Shown in pieces: positions 26,993 to 37,547 of a stretch of DNA of 64,000 nucleotides (the stretch's first letter is position 1; every line of letters starts with the position of its first letter). Source of the stretch: Companilactobacillus pabuli (GTDB taxonomy: Bacteria > Bacillota > Bacilli > Lactobacillales > Lactobacillaceae). The translations under genes were made by a program, and so were the position numbers. Under the pieces are notes generated by a model. It was not told the DNA's origin. It worked only from the letters and a program-made list of their open reading frames with translations, and made no database searches. The DNA is taken from NCBI RefSeq assembly GCF_014058425.1, contig NZ_CP049366.1, forward strand, positions 496,001-560,000, written 5' to 3'.

Positions 26993-27289
26993 ATGGAAAA
27001 ATTACATTTTAACTTCGATACCAAAGATGCTATTTCCAAACCCGTACACGTTGGGGTAGTTGCATCAGGTGACCTTGAAGTTATTTTCAGACCCACAGAT
27101 AAAGAAACAGAAGTTAATATCGTAACTGGTAGTGACGGCTTCAAAGAAGTTTGGGGAAATGTTTTGAAACGTTTCTTCGACAGATATCCAATCCAAGCTA
27201 ATATTGAGATCAATGACTTTGGTTCCACACCAGGGGTAGTTAATCTTCGTTTAACTCAAGCATTGGAGGAACTAAAAGATGAAAAATAG
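26993..27289 (+). CDS. mdcC: Malonate decarboxylase acyl carrier protein (delta subunit)
   Basis: A 98-residue carrier that holds the acetyl/malonyl group on a phosphoribosyl-dephospho-CoA arm. The conserved VGVVASGDLEV motif places the attachment serine at Ser25, the same number reported for Klebsiella MdcC. ATG 26993 is chosen because GGAG lies 6 bases upstream and it gives the family's short N-terminus; the earlier ATG 26981 overlaps that site. The 3' end overlaps the mdcDE start by 11 bases, indicating coupling. Confidence 0.93.
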   Translation: MEKLHFNFDTKDAISKPVHVGVVASGDLEVIFRPTDKETEVNIVTGSDGFKEVWGNVLKRFFDRYPIQANIEINDFGSTPGVVNLRLTQALEELKDEK

Positions 27290-28943
27290 TTTTGTTGAAT
27301 TACATGCGCGTGAACGTGCGCTTTCATTATTAGATGCAAATACTGCTAGAGAAATCGTTGGACCTCTTGACGATATGATCTCGCCACATCTTGAACCTCA
27401 AGACATTGTTCCTGAAAGTGATGATGGAATCGTCTTGATGCGTGGAAAAATCGAAGGTAATCAAGTTTTAGTAGTTTCAATCGAAGGTAAATTCCAAGGT
27501 GGTGGTATCGGTGAAGTCAGTGGTGCCAAAATTGTTGCAGCCTTAGAAAAAGTACTCGAAGAAAACAAGAATGGTAACACTATTTATCCAATTATCGTTT
27601 TGGATACTGGTGGTGTTCGTCTTCAAGAAGCTAACTACGGTTTGTTATCAATTTCAGAAATTCAAAACGTTGTTATCGCTTTGAAGAAATTTGTTCCCGT
27701 TATTGGTTTAGTACCCGGTCGTGTTGGATCATTCGGTGGTATGTCAATTACTGCATCAATTCTTTCTTATTTGATTGCTACTAACAAGGCCAGAATTGCT
27801 TTGAATGGTCCCGAAGTTATCGAACAAGAAGCTGGCGTTCGTGAATTTGATTCCAGCGATAAAGATTTGATCTGGGATACTTTAGGAACTAAACAACGTC
27901 AAGCTACTGACTTAGTTGACGAAGTAGTTGATGATAGTGTTGATAGCATTAAGGAAAGTATCATTAACGAAATCAAGACTAAAAAAGATGCTCATAGAAC
28001 TGAAAATGTCGACTTTTACTTGAGCTTGTTAGATAAATTAGATTTGAGCAAGAAGTTAGATATCGATTCTTATAACAAGTTGTTTAAGTCAGTTGTTGCT
28101 ACTAAGCATACGATTCCAGCTGCCGTTGCAGGTGAAAAAGCTGGTACTAAGAGCCGTGGTCGTTTATGGTTTGAAAAATTGACTGGTATTAAAAATGCTA
28201 CTAGTCCTGTTTCAACTGTTTTGCACGCTCAAAAAGATGGTAAAGAATTTATTGCTATCGTTCCAGATGCTGACAACAAGTTCCCACGTGTTCGTGAAGG
28301 TGAAGTCGGTCTTCAAGAAGGATTTGCTGTTGCAAGTATCGTTAACCAAATCGTCGCTGAAGATAAGGATAAAGACGTTAAACGTCCAATCGTTTTAGTC
28401 GTTGATGTACCTAGTCAAGCTTATGGTTATCAAGAAGAATTGATCGGTATTCACGTAGCTCTTGGTTCAAGTGCTGCCGCATACGCTAAAGCTAGACAAG
28501 CTGGTCATCCAGTAATTGACTTTATTCCTGGAGACGCTGTATCTGGTGGATTCCTAGCTCATGGTTTGCAATCTAATAGAATGATCGCCTTAGATGATGA
28601 TTCAATTACTATCCAAGCTATGTCAAAGGCTAGTGCTGCTCGTATTACTCAAAGAACAATTACCGAATTGGAAGAAGCTACTAAGCATGTTCCTGCTATG
28701 GCTTACGATATTGACAACTATGAAAAACTTGGTGCTTTGTACAAACTAGTTAAAGGTATCGGTTCATGGGAAGCAACTGACGAAAATGTTGATAAGATCA
28801 AAGAATTGATCAATCAAGCTATCGACAGTTTAGATGGTGACACAAGCTTGCACTTCCGTTATCAAACAGAAATTGCTAAAGCTAGTGGCCGTAAATCAAC
28901 TCTACAAGTTAGAAAACTAGTGGATGAAGAATGGTCAAAGTAG
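27279..28943 (+). CDS. Fused malonate decarboxylase beta and gamma subunits (MdcD-MdcE)
   Basis: A 554-residue protein joining two crotonase-fold carboxylase subunits that are separate genes in Klebsiella and Pseudomonas. Residues 1 to about 235 match MdcD: ARERALSLLD, DTGGVRLQEANYG, GSFGGMSITAS, LNGPEVIEQEAG. Residues about 285-540 match MdcE: IAIVPDADNKFPRVREGEVG, VDVPSQAYGYQEELIGIHVAL, GGFLAHGLQSNRM, MSKASAARIT. The joint is an approximately 50-residue charged linker. The complex decarboxylates malonyl-S-ACP to acetyl-S-ACP plus CO2 without biotin. GGAGG lies 9 bases upstream within mdcC, and the 3' end overlaps mdcG by 13 bases. Confidence 0.9.
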   Translation: MKNSFVELHARERALSLLDANTAREIVGPLDDMISPHLEPQDIVPESDDGIVLMRGKIEGNQVLVVSIEGKFQGGGIGEVSGAKIVAALEKVLEENKNGNTIYPIIVLDTGGVRLQEANYGLLSISEIQNVVIALKKFVPVIGLVPGRVGSFGGMSITASILSYLIATNKARIALNGPEVIEQEAGVREFDSSDKDLIWDTLGTKQRQATDLVDEVVDDSVDSIKESIINEIKTKKDAHRTENVDFYLSLLDKLDLSKKLDIDSYNKLFKSVVATKHTIPAAVAGEKAGTKSRGRLWFEKLTGIKNATSPVSTVLHAQKDGKEFIAIVPDADNKFPRVREGEVGLQEGFAVASIVNQIVAEDKDKDVKRPIVLVVDVPSQAYGYQEELIGIHVALGSSAAAYAKARQAGHPVIDFIPGDAVSGGFLAHGLQSNRMIALDDDSITIQAMSKASAARITQRTITELEEATKHVPAMAYDIDNYEKLGALYKLVKGIGSWEATDENVDKIKELINQAIDSLDGDTSLHFRYQTEIAKASGRKSTLQVRKLVDEEWSK

Positions 28944-29551
28944 AACCACATGATTTACTAAAAATTTCATCGATTAATGATTTGATTACTGACGAACTAC
29001 CCAAATGGGCACAGGATATTTTTCCTGATTCGTTGACGGTCGTGGTTCGTCGTAGCGAAATAGTCGATGGTAAGATTCCTGTCGGTATTAGAGGAATTAA
29101 AAGAGAACAACGTTTTGCTACTTTTGTCTTGGATTCAGATATTAAAGAGGTCATTACACCTTATCAATTAGTTTCTGAAAAAGCTTGGCAAAATATTTCT
29201 GATGAGCGCAAAATGTTGCCAGCCGTTAAAGCTTTACCAGCAGTGGCAAAAATTCTACAAGAATATAAATGGGGAATCAGTGGTAGCGTTGGCTTTGAAT
29301 TAGCAACAAAAACTAATTCAGCCAAAATGACCAGTGATTTGGATCTAGTTTGGAAACCGAATGGTCCGATTAGTCGTGAGGGCGCTAGGAATCTGCTAAA
29401 GAAGTTGAACCAATTCGGAGTTCACGCTGATCTACAAGTTATCCAAGGTAACAATGGTTTTTCATTAGAGGAATATAGTCAGTCAAAATCTACTATAATG
29501 ATGAAAACTTTATCTGATCCAATTTTGGTAAAAAATCCTTGGAATAAATAA
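28931..29551 (+). CDS. mdcG: Phosphoribosyl-dephospho-CoA transferase (MdcG)
   Basis: A 206-residue nucleotidyltransferase-like enzyme that attaches the prosthetic group to Ser25 of MdcC. The catalytic-type motif TSDLDLVWKP and the flanking GSVGFELAT are present, as in MdcG/CitX-type transferases. It overlaps mdcDE by 13 bases, with a GATGAAGAA purine stretch before the ATG. It is the last mdc gene and is followed within 2 bases by a terminator. No mdcF or madLM transporter gene follows. Confidence 0.9.
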   Translation: MVKVEPHDLLKISSINDLITDELPKWAQDIFPDSLTVVVRRSEIVDGKIPVGIRGIKREQRFATFVLDSDIKEVITPYQLVSEKAWQNISDERKMLPAVKALPAVAKILQEYKWGISGSVGFELATKTNSAKMTSDLDLVWKPNGPISREGARNLLKKLNQFGVHADLQVIQGNNGFSLEEYSQSKSTIMMKTLSDPILVKNPWNK

Positions 29552-29583
29552 AAAAGATAGGCCGTTTTGGTCTATCTTTTTTT
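29551..29583 (+). terminator. Terminator after the mdc operon
   Basis: GATAGGCC (29556-29563) pairs with GGTCTATC (29569-29576, one G-U) with A5/T5 extensions and a T7 tail. Confidence 0.85.
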
Positions 29584-29595
29584 GAGGAGAGAACA

Positions 29596-30381
29596 ATGGA
29601 ATTTTTAACTAACGATGGAATAAAAATTAATTTTCAAAGTTTTGGTGTCGGTCAACCAGTTATTTTAGTAGAAGGTTTTGGTGGCTATCAAGAAATTTGG
29701 CAAGCTCAAATTGACTACTTAGTAGGGATGAATTGTCGAGTGATTACTTATGATCATCGAAATCATGGCAAATCCCAACGTACCCAAAATAATTTGACGA
29801 TTGAACGATTAACTGATGATTTAGCTAATTTGATTGAATATTTAAAACTTCAAAAACCAATTTTAATTGGTCATTCGATGGGAGCAAGTGTCTGTTATGC
29901 TTATTTGAAAAAATATTCTAACGTTAAATCGGTTCTAGCAATCGATCAATCTCCCAAAATGCTCAATGATTCAGATTGGAAATATGGTTTTGAAAACTTT
30001 ACTGCCGATAATTTTAAAGAAAAAATTTCACTGCCAAGTAAAAATCATGAAACTTTACATGGGTTAAATTACCAAGTAGCTTTGTTGTTAAATAAAGTTC
30101 GGAGTCTTTATCCATTTGATAGAAAACAAAATTTAGTTCTGTTAGAAGATCATTTCAAACAGGATTGGCGCAATTCACTATTAAATAGTAGTAAACGTAT
30201 AAGTATCGTAGTCGCCAAGCAAAGTCCTTACTTTGATTATCGATTTGGAGATTACTTAGCGCAAAATGAGAAAATAACTAATATCGTTTTGGATAATTGT
30301 GGGCATGACATTATGGCCGAGATTCCAGAAGCTTTTAATCAAACGTTAAGACATTTCATTTTTAGTAGTCGTAGAAACTAA
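29596..30381 (+). CDS. Alpha/beta-fold hydrolase
   Basis: A 261-residue hydrolase. The nucleophile elbow GHSMGA has its Ser near residue 97, the oxyanion region is VEGFGGYQEIW near 29-39, the acid is probably in the SPYFDYRFGD region, and the base is His in DNCGHDIM near residue 238. There is no signal peptide. GAGGAG lies 10 bases upstream. It is separated from mdcG by a terminator, so it is unlikely to be part of the malonate pathway. The substrate is not predictable; it could be an esterase or haloperoxidase-like enzyme. Confidence 0.8.
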   Translation: MEFLTNDGIKINFQSFGVGQPVILVEGFGGYQEIWQAQIDYLVGMNCRVITYDHRNHGKSQRTQNNLTIERLTDDLANLIEYLKLQKPILIGHSMGASVCYAYLKKYSNVKSVLAIDQSPKMLNDSDWKYGFENFTADNFKEKISLPSKNHETLHGLNYQVALLLNKVRSLYPFDRKQNLVLLEDHFKQDWRNSLLNSSKRISIVVAKQSPYFDYRFGDYLAQNEKITNIVLDNCGHDIMAEIPEAFNQTLRHFIFSSRRN

Positions 30382-30428
30382 AAAGAGGGTAATATTCCGC
30401 TATAAAACACGAAGTATTACTCTCTTTT
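30382..30428 (+). terminator. Probable terminator after the hydrolase gene
   Basis: AGAGGGTAATATT pairs imperfectly (G-U pairs) with AGTATTACTCTCT and is followed by TTTT. Confidence 0.6.
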
Positions 30429-30506
30429 CATATAATAATATTCTTGTTGAATCTTATACATGTTGATAATTCAACATTTTTTGTCAAAAGTTTGTGAAAC
30501 AAAAAA

Positions 30507-30578
30507 TGCGCCACGTGGGAGTCGAACCCACATTCCAGGAACCGGAATCCTGTGTGCGATCCATTACACTAGCGGCGC
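30507..30578 (-). tRNA. tRNA-Arg(CCG)
   Basis: A cloverleaf on the minus strand: acceptor GCGCCGC/GTGGCGC with discriminator A, anticodon loop TTCCGGT. It is a solitary gene, far from the cluster at the rRNA operon, and CCA is not encoded. Confidence 0.95.
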
Positions 30579-30664
30579 ATTACTGTTTAATTCTATCGCA
30601 TCTCTGTATAAAAAGTAAATGTCAAAAAAAATATTATTAATTGGACTTTTTGTAATCATTTCAC

Positions 30665-30692
30665 TTGAATTTTTCACAAGAGAGTTTATACT
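30665..30692 (+). promoter_or_regulatory. Promoter of the cggR-gap operon
   Basis: TTGAAT, a 16-bp spacer and TATACT, upstream of the CggR operator and about 108 bases before the cggR start. Confidence 0.65.
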
Positions 30693-30749
30693 AATAACTG
30701 TGCTTAAGAGATGGAATGATTCATCCGGGCTTTTATTTTTTGAGTACAT

Positions 30750-30785
30750 GGGTCGTAAACAGACATACAGGGACGATGGTTGTCC
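30750..30785 (+). promoter_or_regulatory. CggR operator (two tandem half-sites)
   Basis: GGGTC-N6-AGAC (30750-30764) and GGGAC-N6-TGTC (30770-30784) are 20 bases apart. This is the layout of the Bacillus subtilis operator, two GGGAC-N6-TGTC units with 20-base spacing. The downstream unit is perfect and the upstream one differs at two bases. It lies between the promoter and cggR, fitting repression by CggR relieved by fructose-1,6-bisphosphate. Confidence 0.85.
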
Positions 30786-30800
30786 CATGGAGTATATCAA

Positions 30801-31847
30801 ATGACTAATAATGAAGATTTAGAATTGCTGGATTTAGTTGCCCCAGACTTCATTAAAACTCTGGAAAAGCGATTTAAAATACTTCAGAGTATCTCATTAA
30901 TGGAGCCTGTTGGGCGCAGAGTATTAGCTGATGATCTTAATATTACTGAACGTGGATTAAGAACTGAGACTGATTTATTAAGAAAGCAAGGCTTGATTGT
31001 TTCTTCAAAATCTGGGATGTCTCTAACACATACAGGTAGCGATGTAGTAATTCGTTTGACGAATGTTTTAGCGGATTATCAAGGTACAGCTATTTTGGAG
31101 AAACGCTTGAGTGAAAAGCTAGGAATTAGTCGTTGTATTGTTTTACCAGGTAATGCAGATAAGCAGTATCGGGTAGTCGATTCGTTTGGTAGAAGACTTA
31201 ATCAACTCTTAGGATCAGTATTGCCAAATGGTCAGTCAATGATTTCTGTGACTGGTGGTAGTACGTTGGCACAAGTTGCACGTAATCTTTCACCTGATTT
31301 ATCGAAAAATCGTAAGTTGGTTTTCTTACCAGCTCGCGGTGGAGTAGGTGAGTCAGTTACGATTCAGGCAAACAGTGTCTGTGCAGAGATGGCTTTAAGA
31401 ACGCAAGGCCAGTACCGGGCTATGTACCTTCCAGAGGACATTAGCGAAAAAAGTTTTGAATCTTTGCAAAAAGAGACTTCAATTAAGTCGGTTCTTGAAC
31501 TAATATATAGAAGTGATGTTGTTATTCACAGCATCGGAACTGCAAGTGTCATGGCAGAGCGTCGAAATCTTTCGGCTAAGGAACAAAAAATCATCGATAA
31601 TGGTGAGGCTGTTTCAGAAGCTTTTGGAGATTTCTTCGATCAAAGTGGTAAACTTGTATATAAGGTACCTAGGATTGGACTTCACGTCCGGGACCTTGAT
31701 AAAATAAAATATGTGATTGCAATCGCCGGTGGTCAAAGTAAGGCCAAAGCAATTCAATCATATATGAAAAACGCACCTCATCATACTATACTGATTACTG
31801 ATGAGGGTGCCTCAAAGTTGATTTTAAGGGATAACCCTTTAAAATAA
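30801..31847 (+). CDS. cggR: Central glycolytic genes regulator CggR (SorC/DeoR type)
   Basis: A 348-residue regulator with an N-terminal winged HTH (EPVGRRVLADDLNITERGLRTETDLLRKQGLI, about 42-73) and a C-terminal SorC-type sugar-phosphate-binding domain (VTGGSTLAQVA, PARGGVGESV, HSIGTAS, VIAIAGGQSKAKAI). ATG 30801 with GGAG 8 bases upstream is chosen over TTG 30780, which lies inside the operator. It is the first gene of the gap-pgk-tpiA-eno cluster and probably represses its own operon. Confidence 0.95.
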   Translation: MTNNEDLELLDLVAPDFIKTLEKRFKILQSISLMEPVGRRVLADDLNITERGLRTETDLLRKQGLIVSSKSGMSLTHTGSDVVIRLTNVLADYQGTAILEKRLSEKLGISRCIVLPGNADKQYRVVDSFGRRLNQLLGSVLPNGQSMISVTGGSTLAQVARNLSPDLSKNRKLVFLPARGGVGESVTIQANSVCAEMALRTQGQYRAMYLPEDISEKSFESLQKETSIKSVLELIYRSDVVIHSIGTASVMAERRNLSAKEQKIIDNGEAVSEAFGDFFDQSGKLVYKVPRIGLHVRDLDKIKYVIAIAGGQSKAKAIQSYMKNAPHHTILITDEGASKLILRDNPLK

Positions 31848-31881
31848 TATTTTTTTGATTTCCTGAAGGAGGAATTTTTGT

Positions 31882-32910
31882 ATGACTACAAAAGTTGGTA
31901 TTAATGGATTTGGCCGTATCGGTCGTTTGGCATTCCGCCGTATCGCTGCACTTCAAGCAGCTGGCAAGACAGATTTGGAAGTTGTTGCAATTAACGATTT
32001 AACTTCACCTGCTATGCTTGCTCACCTATTGAAGTATGATACAGCTCATGGTAACTTCGAAATCGACAAGATTTCAGCTGCTGACAATGCTATCGTTGTT
32101 GACGGTAAGACAATTCCTGTATATGCTGAAATGAATGCTGCAGACCTTAAATGGGTTGCAAACGACGGTGTTGACATCGTTCTTGAATGTACTGGTTTCT
32201 ACACATCAGCAGACAAAGCACAAGCTCACTTGGATGCCGGTGCAAAACGTGTATTGATCTCAGCTCCATCAGGTGACATGCCTACAGTTGTTTATGGTGT
32301 TAACGATGACATCCTAACAAACGACGTTAAGATCGCTTCAGCTGGTTCATGTACAACAAACTGTCTTGCACCTCTAGCAAATGCCGTAAACAAAGAATTC
32401 GGTATTAAAGCTGGTACAATGACAACAATCCATGCTTACACAGCTACACAAAAACTTCAAGATGGTCCAGAACGTAAAGGTAATGTTCGTGCTGCACGTG
32501 CTGCTGCTGCAAACATCATCCCTCACTCAACTGGTGCTGCTAAGGCCCTAGGTCTAGTTGTTCCTGACTTGAAAGGTAAGCTTGATGGACATGCACAACG
32601 TGTTCCAGTTATCACAGGTTCAGTTACTGAATTAGTTGCAACTCTTAACAAAGAAGTTACAGTTGACGAAGTTAACGATGCAATCAAGAAGTACACAGAC
32701 AACAACCCTTCATTCGGTTACAATGATGACGAAATCGTATCATCAGATGTTATCGGTACATCATTCGGTTCAATCTTTGACCCAACACAAACACAAATTG
32801 TTGGTTCAGGTGACGCCCAAGTTGTAAAGACTGTTGCTTGGTACGATAACGAATCAGGATTTACTGCACAAATGGTTCGTACACTTGAAAAATTTGCTAC
32901 ATTAGACTAA
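31882..32910 (+). CDS. gap: Glyceraldehyde-3-phosphate dehydrogenase (type I)
   Basis: A 342-residue NAD-dependent enzyme converting glyceraldehyde 3-phosphate to 1,3-bisphosphoglycerate. The Rossmann start is [15 protein letters not shown], the catalytic Cys157 lies in SAGSCTTNC, and the C-terminal WYDNESGF is present. Asp-type NAD selectivity is suggested by AINDL. AGGAGG lies about 9 bases upstream. Codon use is strongly biased (CGT, GTT, CTT, ACA), as expected for a very highly expressed gene. Confidence 0.97.
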   Translation: MTTKVGINGFGRIGRLAFRRIAALQAAGKTDLEVVAINDLTSPAMLAHLLKYDTAHGNFEIDKISAADNAIVVDGKTIPVYAEMNAADLKWVANDGVDIVLECTGFYTSADKAQAHLDAGAKRVLISAPSGDMPTVVYGVNDDILTNDVKIASAGSCTTNCLAPLANAVNKEFGIKAGTMTTIHAYTATQKLQDGPERKGNVRAARAAAANIIPHSTGAAKALGLVVPDLKGKLDGHAQRVPVITGSVTELVATLNKEVTVDEVNDAIKKYTDNNPSFGYNDDEIVSSDVIGTSFGSIFDPTQTQIVGSGDAQVVKTVAWYDNESGFTAQMVRTLEKFATLD

Positions 32911-32960
32911 TTCATTAATCTAAAATAGTAATCAAAAAACCTAATTTAGTGTTTTAAATT

Positions 32961-32994
32961 GGCGGAGGGAGGATAACTCCTTCCGCCTTTTTTT
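32961..32994 (+). terminator. Terminator between gap and pgk
   Basis: GGCGGAGGGAG (32961-32971) pairs with CTCCTTCCGCC (32977-32987) around GATAA, with one G-U, then T7. It probably attenuates rather than ends the operon, since no clear new promoter was seen before pgk. Confidence 0.85.
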
Positions 32995-33018
32995 AAGGAA
33001 AATATCGGAGGATTTATA

Positions 33019-34233
33019 ATGGCAAAACTTATTGTTTCTGACGTTGACGTAAAAGACAAAAAAGTCTTGATGCGTGTTGATTTCAACGTTCCTATCAAAG
33101 ATGGTGTTGTCGGCGATACTAACCGTATCGTTGGTGCTATCCCAACAATCAAATATGTTTCAGAACATGGTGGAAAGGTTATCTTGCTATCTCACTTGGG
33201 TCGTATTAAGAGTGACGAAGACAAGAAAGCTTTATCATTGAAGCCAGTTGCTGCTAAACTTGAAGAATTAAGTGGTTTGAAAGTTAAGTTCGTACCTGTT
33301 AACGAAGGTAAAGAACTTGAAGATGCTATCAACGAATTAAACGATGGCGACATTCTACTTATGGAAAACACACGTTTCCAAGATATCGATAATGATTTCG
33401 GTAAACGTGAAAGCAAGAACGATCCTAAACTTGGCGAATACTGGGCATCACTTGGTGACGTATTTATCAATGATGCTTTCGGTACAGCCCACAGAAAACA
33501 TGCTTCAAACGTTGGTATCTCAACAGCTATGAAGGCTGCTGGCAAACCCGTTGCTGCTGGTTTCTTAATGGAAAAGGAAATCAAGTTCTTAGGTAACGCC
33601 GTTGACAATCCTGTACACCCATTCGTAACAATCCTTGGTGGTGCTAAGGTTTCAGATAAGATCGGTGTTATTGAAAACTTAATTCCAAAATCAGACCACA
33701 TCTTAATCGGTGGTGGTATGGCTTATACATTCTTAGCTGCTCAAGGCCACAAGATTGGTAAGTCACTATTCGAAGAAGACAAAGTTGAACTAGCTAAAGA
33801 CCTCCTTCAAAAAGCTGGCGACAAGATCGTTCTTCCTGTAGACCACATCGTTGCTAAAGAATTCTCAAATGACGCTGATGCTACTACAACTGATGGCGTT
33901 GATATTCCTGATGATGAAATGGCTCTTGATATCGGACCTAAGACAGTTAAGTTGTTCCAAGACACTCTAAAGGGTGCTAAGACTGTTGTATGGAACGGAC
34001 CAATGGGTGCATTCGAAATGAGCAAGTTTGCTGAAGGTACACTAGAAGTTGGACGTGCTATGGGTAACTTGTCAGATGCTATTACTATCGTTGGTGGTGG
34101 TGACTCAACTGCTGCTGCTAAGAGTCTTGGTATTGCTGATAAGCTAACACACATCTCAACTGGTGGTGGTGCTTCACTAGAATACCTAGAAGGTAAAGTA
34201 TTACCTGGTATCGATTCAATTTCAGATAAATAA
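33019..34233 (+). CDS. pgk: Phosphoglycerate kinase
   Basis: A 404-residue enzyme transferring phosphate from 1,3-bisphosphoglycerate to ADP. It has the N-terminal [33 protein letters not shown], and the C-terminal nucleotide part WNGPMGAFE and [14 protein letters not shown] lies about 8 bases before the ATG. Third gene of the glycolytic cluster, with biased codons. Confidence 0.97.
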   Translation: MAKLIVSDVDVKDKKVLMRVDFNVPIKDGVVGDTNRIVGAIPTIKYVSEHGGKVILLSHLGRIKSDEDKKALSLKPVAAKLEELSGLKVKFVPVNEGKELEDAINELNDGDILLMENTRFQDIDNDFGKRESKNDPKLGEYWASLGDVFINDAFGTAHRKHASNVGISTAMKAAGKPVAAGFLMEKEIKFLGNAVDNPVHPFVTILGGAKVSDKIGVIENLIPKSDHILIGGGMAYTFLAAQGHKIGKSLFEEDKVELAKDLLQKAGDKIVLPVDHIVAKEFSNDADATTTDGVDIPDDEMALDIGPKTVKLFQDTLKGAKTVVWNGPMGAFEMSKFAEGTLEVGRAMGNLSDAITIVGGGDSTAAAKSLGIADKLTHISTGGGASLEYLEGKVLPGIDSISDK

Positions 34234-34260
34234 TTATTTTTCATGAGGAGAACTAATTTT

Positions 34261-35013
34261 ATGCGTACACCTATTATTGCGGGTAACTGGAAGATGAACA
34301 AAAATCCTAAAGAAACCCAAGAATTTTTAGACGGTATCAAAGGCAAGTTGCCAGAATCTGGCGTAGAAACAATCATCGGTGCTCCAGCTATTGATCTTAC
34401 AACTCTTGTTGCAGGAGCAAAGGGTACACCATTGAAGACTGCTGCTGAAAACTCATACTTTGAAGATGCTGGTGCATTTACTGGTGAAACTTCACCTAAG
34501 GCACTTGATGAAATGGGCGTTGATTATGTAATCATCGGTCACTCAGAAAGAAGACAATACTTCAAAGAAACTGACGAAGACATCAACAAGAAAGCTAAGG
34601 CTATCTTGAAGAACAACATGCTACCTATCATCTGCTGTGGTGAAACACTAGAACAACGTGAAGCCGGCAAGGCAGAAGACTGGGTAACAGGTCAAATCGA
34701 AAATGCTGTTAAAGGCATTTCTGCTGATGACTTAGCTAAATCAGTTATCGCTTATGAACCAATCTGGGCTATCGGTACTGGTAAGACTGCTACTGCTGAT
34801 CAAGCACAAGAAATGGTTCACGTAATCCGTGAAAAGATTGCTAGCTTGTACGATAATGACACAGCTGACAAAGTACGTATTCTTTACGGTGGTTCAGTTA
34901 AACCTGCTAACGTTAAAGAATTGATGGCTAAAGAAGATATTGATGGTGGACTTGTTGGTGGTGCATCAATGGATCCAGAATCATATATCGCATTAGCTAA
35001 CTTCAATAAATAA
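34261..35013 (+). CDS. tpiA: Triosephosphate isomerase
   Basis: A 250-residue TIM barrel interconverting dihydroxyacetone phosphate and glyceraldehyde 3-phosphate. Substrate Lys is in GNWKMNK, catalytic His in IIGHSERR, catalytic Glu in [11 protein letters not shown] (loop 6), and the phosphate loop is [12 protein letters not shown] 34261 is chosen, with GAGGAG 10 bases upstream; the in-frame ATG 34243 precedes that site. It lies 27 bases after pgk. Confidence 0.97.
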   Translation: MRTPIIAGNWKMNKNPKETQEFLDGIKGKLPESGVETIIGAPAIDLTTLVAGAKGTPLKTAAENSYFEDAGAFTGETSPKALDEMGVDYVIIGHSERRQYFKETDEDINKKAKAILKNNMLPIICCGETLEQREAGKAEDWVTGQIENAVKGISADDLAKSVIAYEPIWAIGTGKTATADQAQEMVHVIREKIASLYDNDTADKVRILYGGSVKPANVKELMAKEDIDGGLVGGASMDPESYIALANFNK

Positions 35014-35094
35014 TTTACTTTCATTAAGTTATTTATTTTAGTAGCAAAAAAGGTTAAAATTAATCTGTATTAAAACCATAAAGGAGATTTTTAA

Positions 35095-36399
<1,305 letters not shown>

Positions 36400-36416
36400 T
36401 TATTTATTGATTGATT

Positions 36417-36442
36417 AAAACAGCCCTCGGGCTGTTTTTTTT
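36417..36442 (+). terminator. Terminator after eno
   Basis: ACAGCCC, loop TC, GGGCTGT, flanked by A4 and T7-8. Confidence 0.92.
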
Positions 36443-36479
36443 GTACAATAATAGTATCAACTATTGAAGGAGAATTTCT

Positions 36480-37538
36480 ATGACATTAAAAATTGCTTTT
36501 ATCGGTTTCGGTAAATCAGCCAACCGTTATCATCTACCATATTTAAATATTAGAGATAATTTTGAAGTAAAGACGGTCTACACTCGTAAGGCTCCCAATG
36601 AAAAATTAGCAAAACCTTACCAACAAAAAGGTGTTATTTTCACTAATGATTTGAATGATATTTTAAATGATCCAGAAATTGACTTAGTAACTATTTGTAC
36701 ACCAGCTTCAACACATTATCAATTGGCTAAACAGGTCATTGAAGCTAAAAAATCAGTTATCGTTGAAAAACCATTCGTTGATACTTTGGACCATGCTAAA
36801 GAATTGATTCAATTAGGAAAAGACAATGGCGTTTTAGTTATGCCTTATCAAAATCGTCGTTTCGATGGGGACTATTTGGCTGCTAAACAAGTGATTGATC
36901 AAGGATTCTTGGGAGATATTGTCGAGATTGAATCACACATTGATTACTATCGTCCACATACAGTCAATAATGTTGGTACTAAAGAACAAGGTGAATTTTA
37001 CGGATTGGGAATCCATTTGATGGATCGCATGGTAGCTTTGTTTGGCCGTCCTGATCAAGTGGTTTACGATATCAGAAATACTGAAGTTGAGGATGCAGTC
37101 GACAACTATTTTGATGTAGACTTACATTATGGCTCAAAAATGAAGGCCAAGGTCAAGGTAAGTACTGATGTTGCTAAAGAGTATCCAAGATTTATCGTTC
37201 ACGGTATGAATGGTTCCTTTATCAAATACGGTGCTGACCAACAAGAAAATGACTTGAAAGCCGGTATTATGCCAGGAACACCAGGTTTTGGGGAAGATAG
37301 TCCAATGTATTACGGAATCGCCAAATATCAAAATGCCAATGGGGATTGGATTGAAAAACAAATCAAGACACCACTCGGTGATTATGGATTGTACTACGAT
37401 TCTGTTTACGATACTTTGGTCAACCATAAACCAAGACTTGTCAGTGATGAAGAAATTTTAACCGATATGGAAATTCTTGAAGCTGGTTTCTATCAAACTT
37501 CACCTTCAATTTACAATGTGCCAAAATTAGATATTTAG
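36480..37538 (+). CDS. Gfo/Idh/MocA-family oxidoreductase
   Basis: A 352-residue NAD(P)-dependent dehydrogenase-like protein. It has the Rossmann start IAFIGFGKSANRYHLPY, TICTPASTHY, and VEKPFVDT (the EKP motif with its conserved Lys near residue 97), then a C-terminal alpha/beta domain with GLGIHLMDRMVALFG carrying the usual conserved His. Members oxidise sugars, inositols or biliverdin-like substrates; the substrate is not predictable here. AGGAG lies 8 bases before the ATG. The ClC gene follows after 9 bases, so the two are probably cotranscribed. Confidence 0.85.
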   Translation: MTLKIAFIGFGKSANRYHLPYLNIRDNFEVKTVYTRKAPNEKLAKPYQQKGVIFTNDLNDILNDPEIDLVTICTPASTHYQLAKQVIEAKKSVIVEKPFVDTLDHAKELIQLGKDNGVLVMPYQNRRFDGDYLAAKQVIDQGFLGDIVEIESHIDYYRPHTVNNVGTKEQGEFYGLGIHLMDRMVALFGRPDQVVYDIRNTEVEDAVDNYFDVDLHYGSKMKAKVKVSTDVAKEYPRFIVHGMNGSFIKYGADQQENDLKAGIMPGTPGFGEDSPMYYGIAKYQNANGDWIEKQIKTPLGDYGLYYDSVYDTLVNHKPRLVSDEEILTDMEILEAGFYQTSPSIYNVPKLDI

Positions 37539-37547
37539 GGGAGAATC

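Noticed and set aside
30619-30804. A 61-residue open frame upstream of cggR starting MSKKILLIGLF
   Set aside because: It covers the cggR promoter and operator, has no good ribosome site, and its 3' part is explained by regulatory DNA.
33192-34376. Long minus-strand open frames (169 and 189 residues) across pgk and tpiA
   Set aside because: Antisense shadows caused by the strong codon bias of highly expressed glycolytic genes; no family features.
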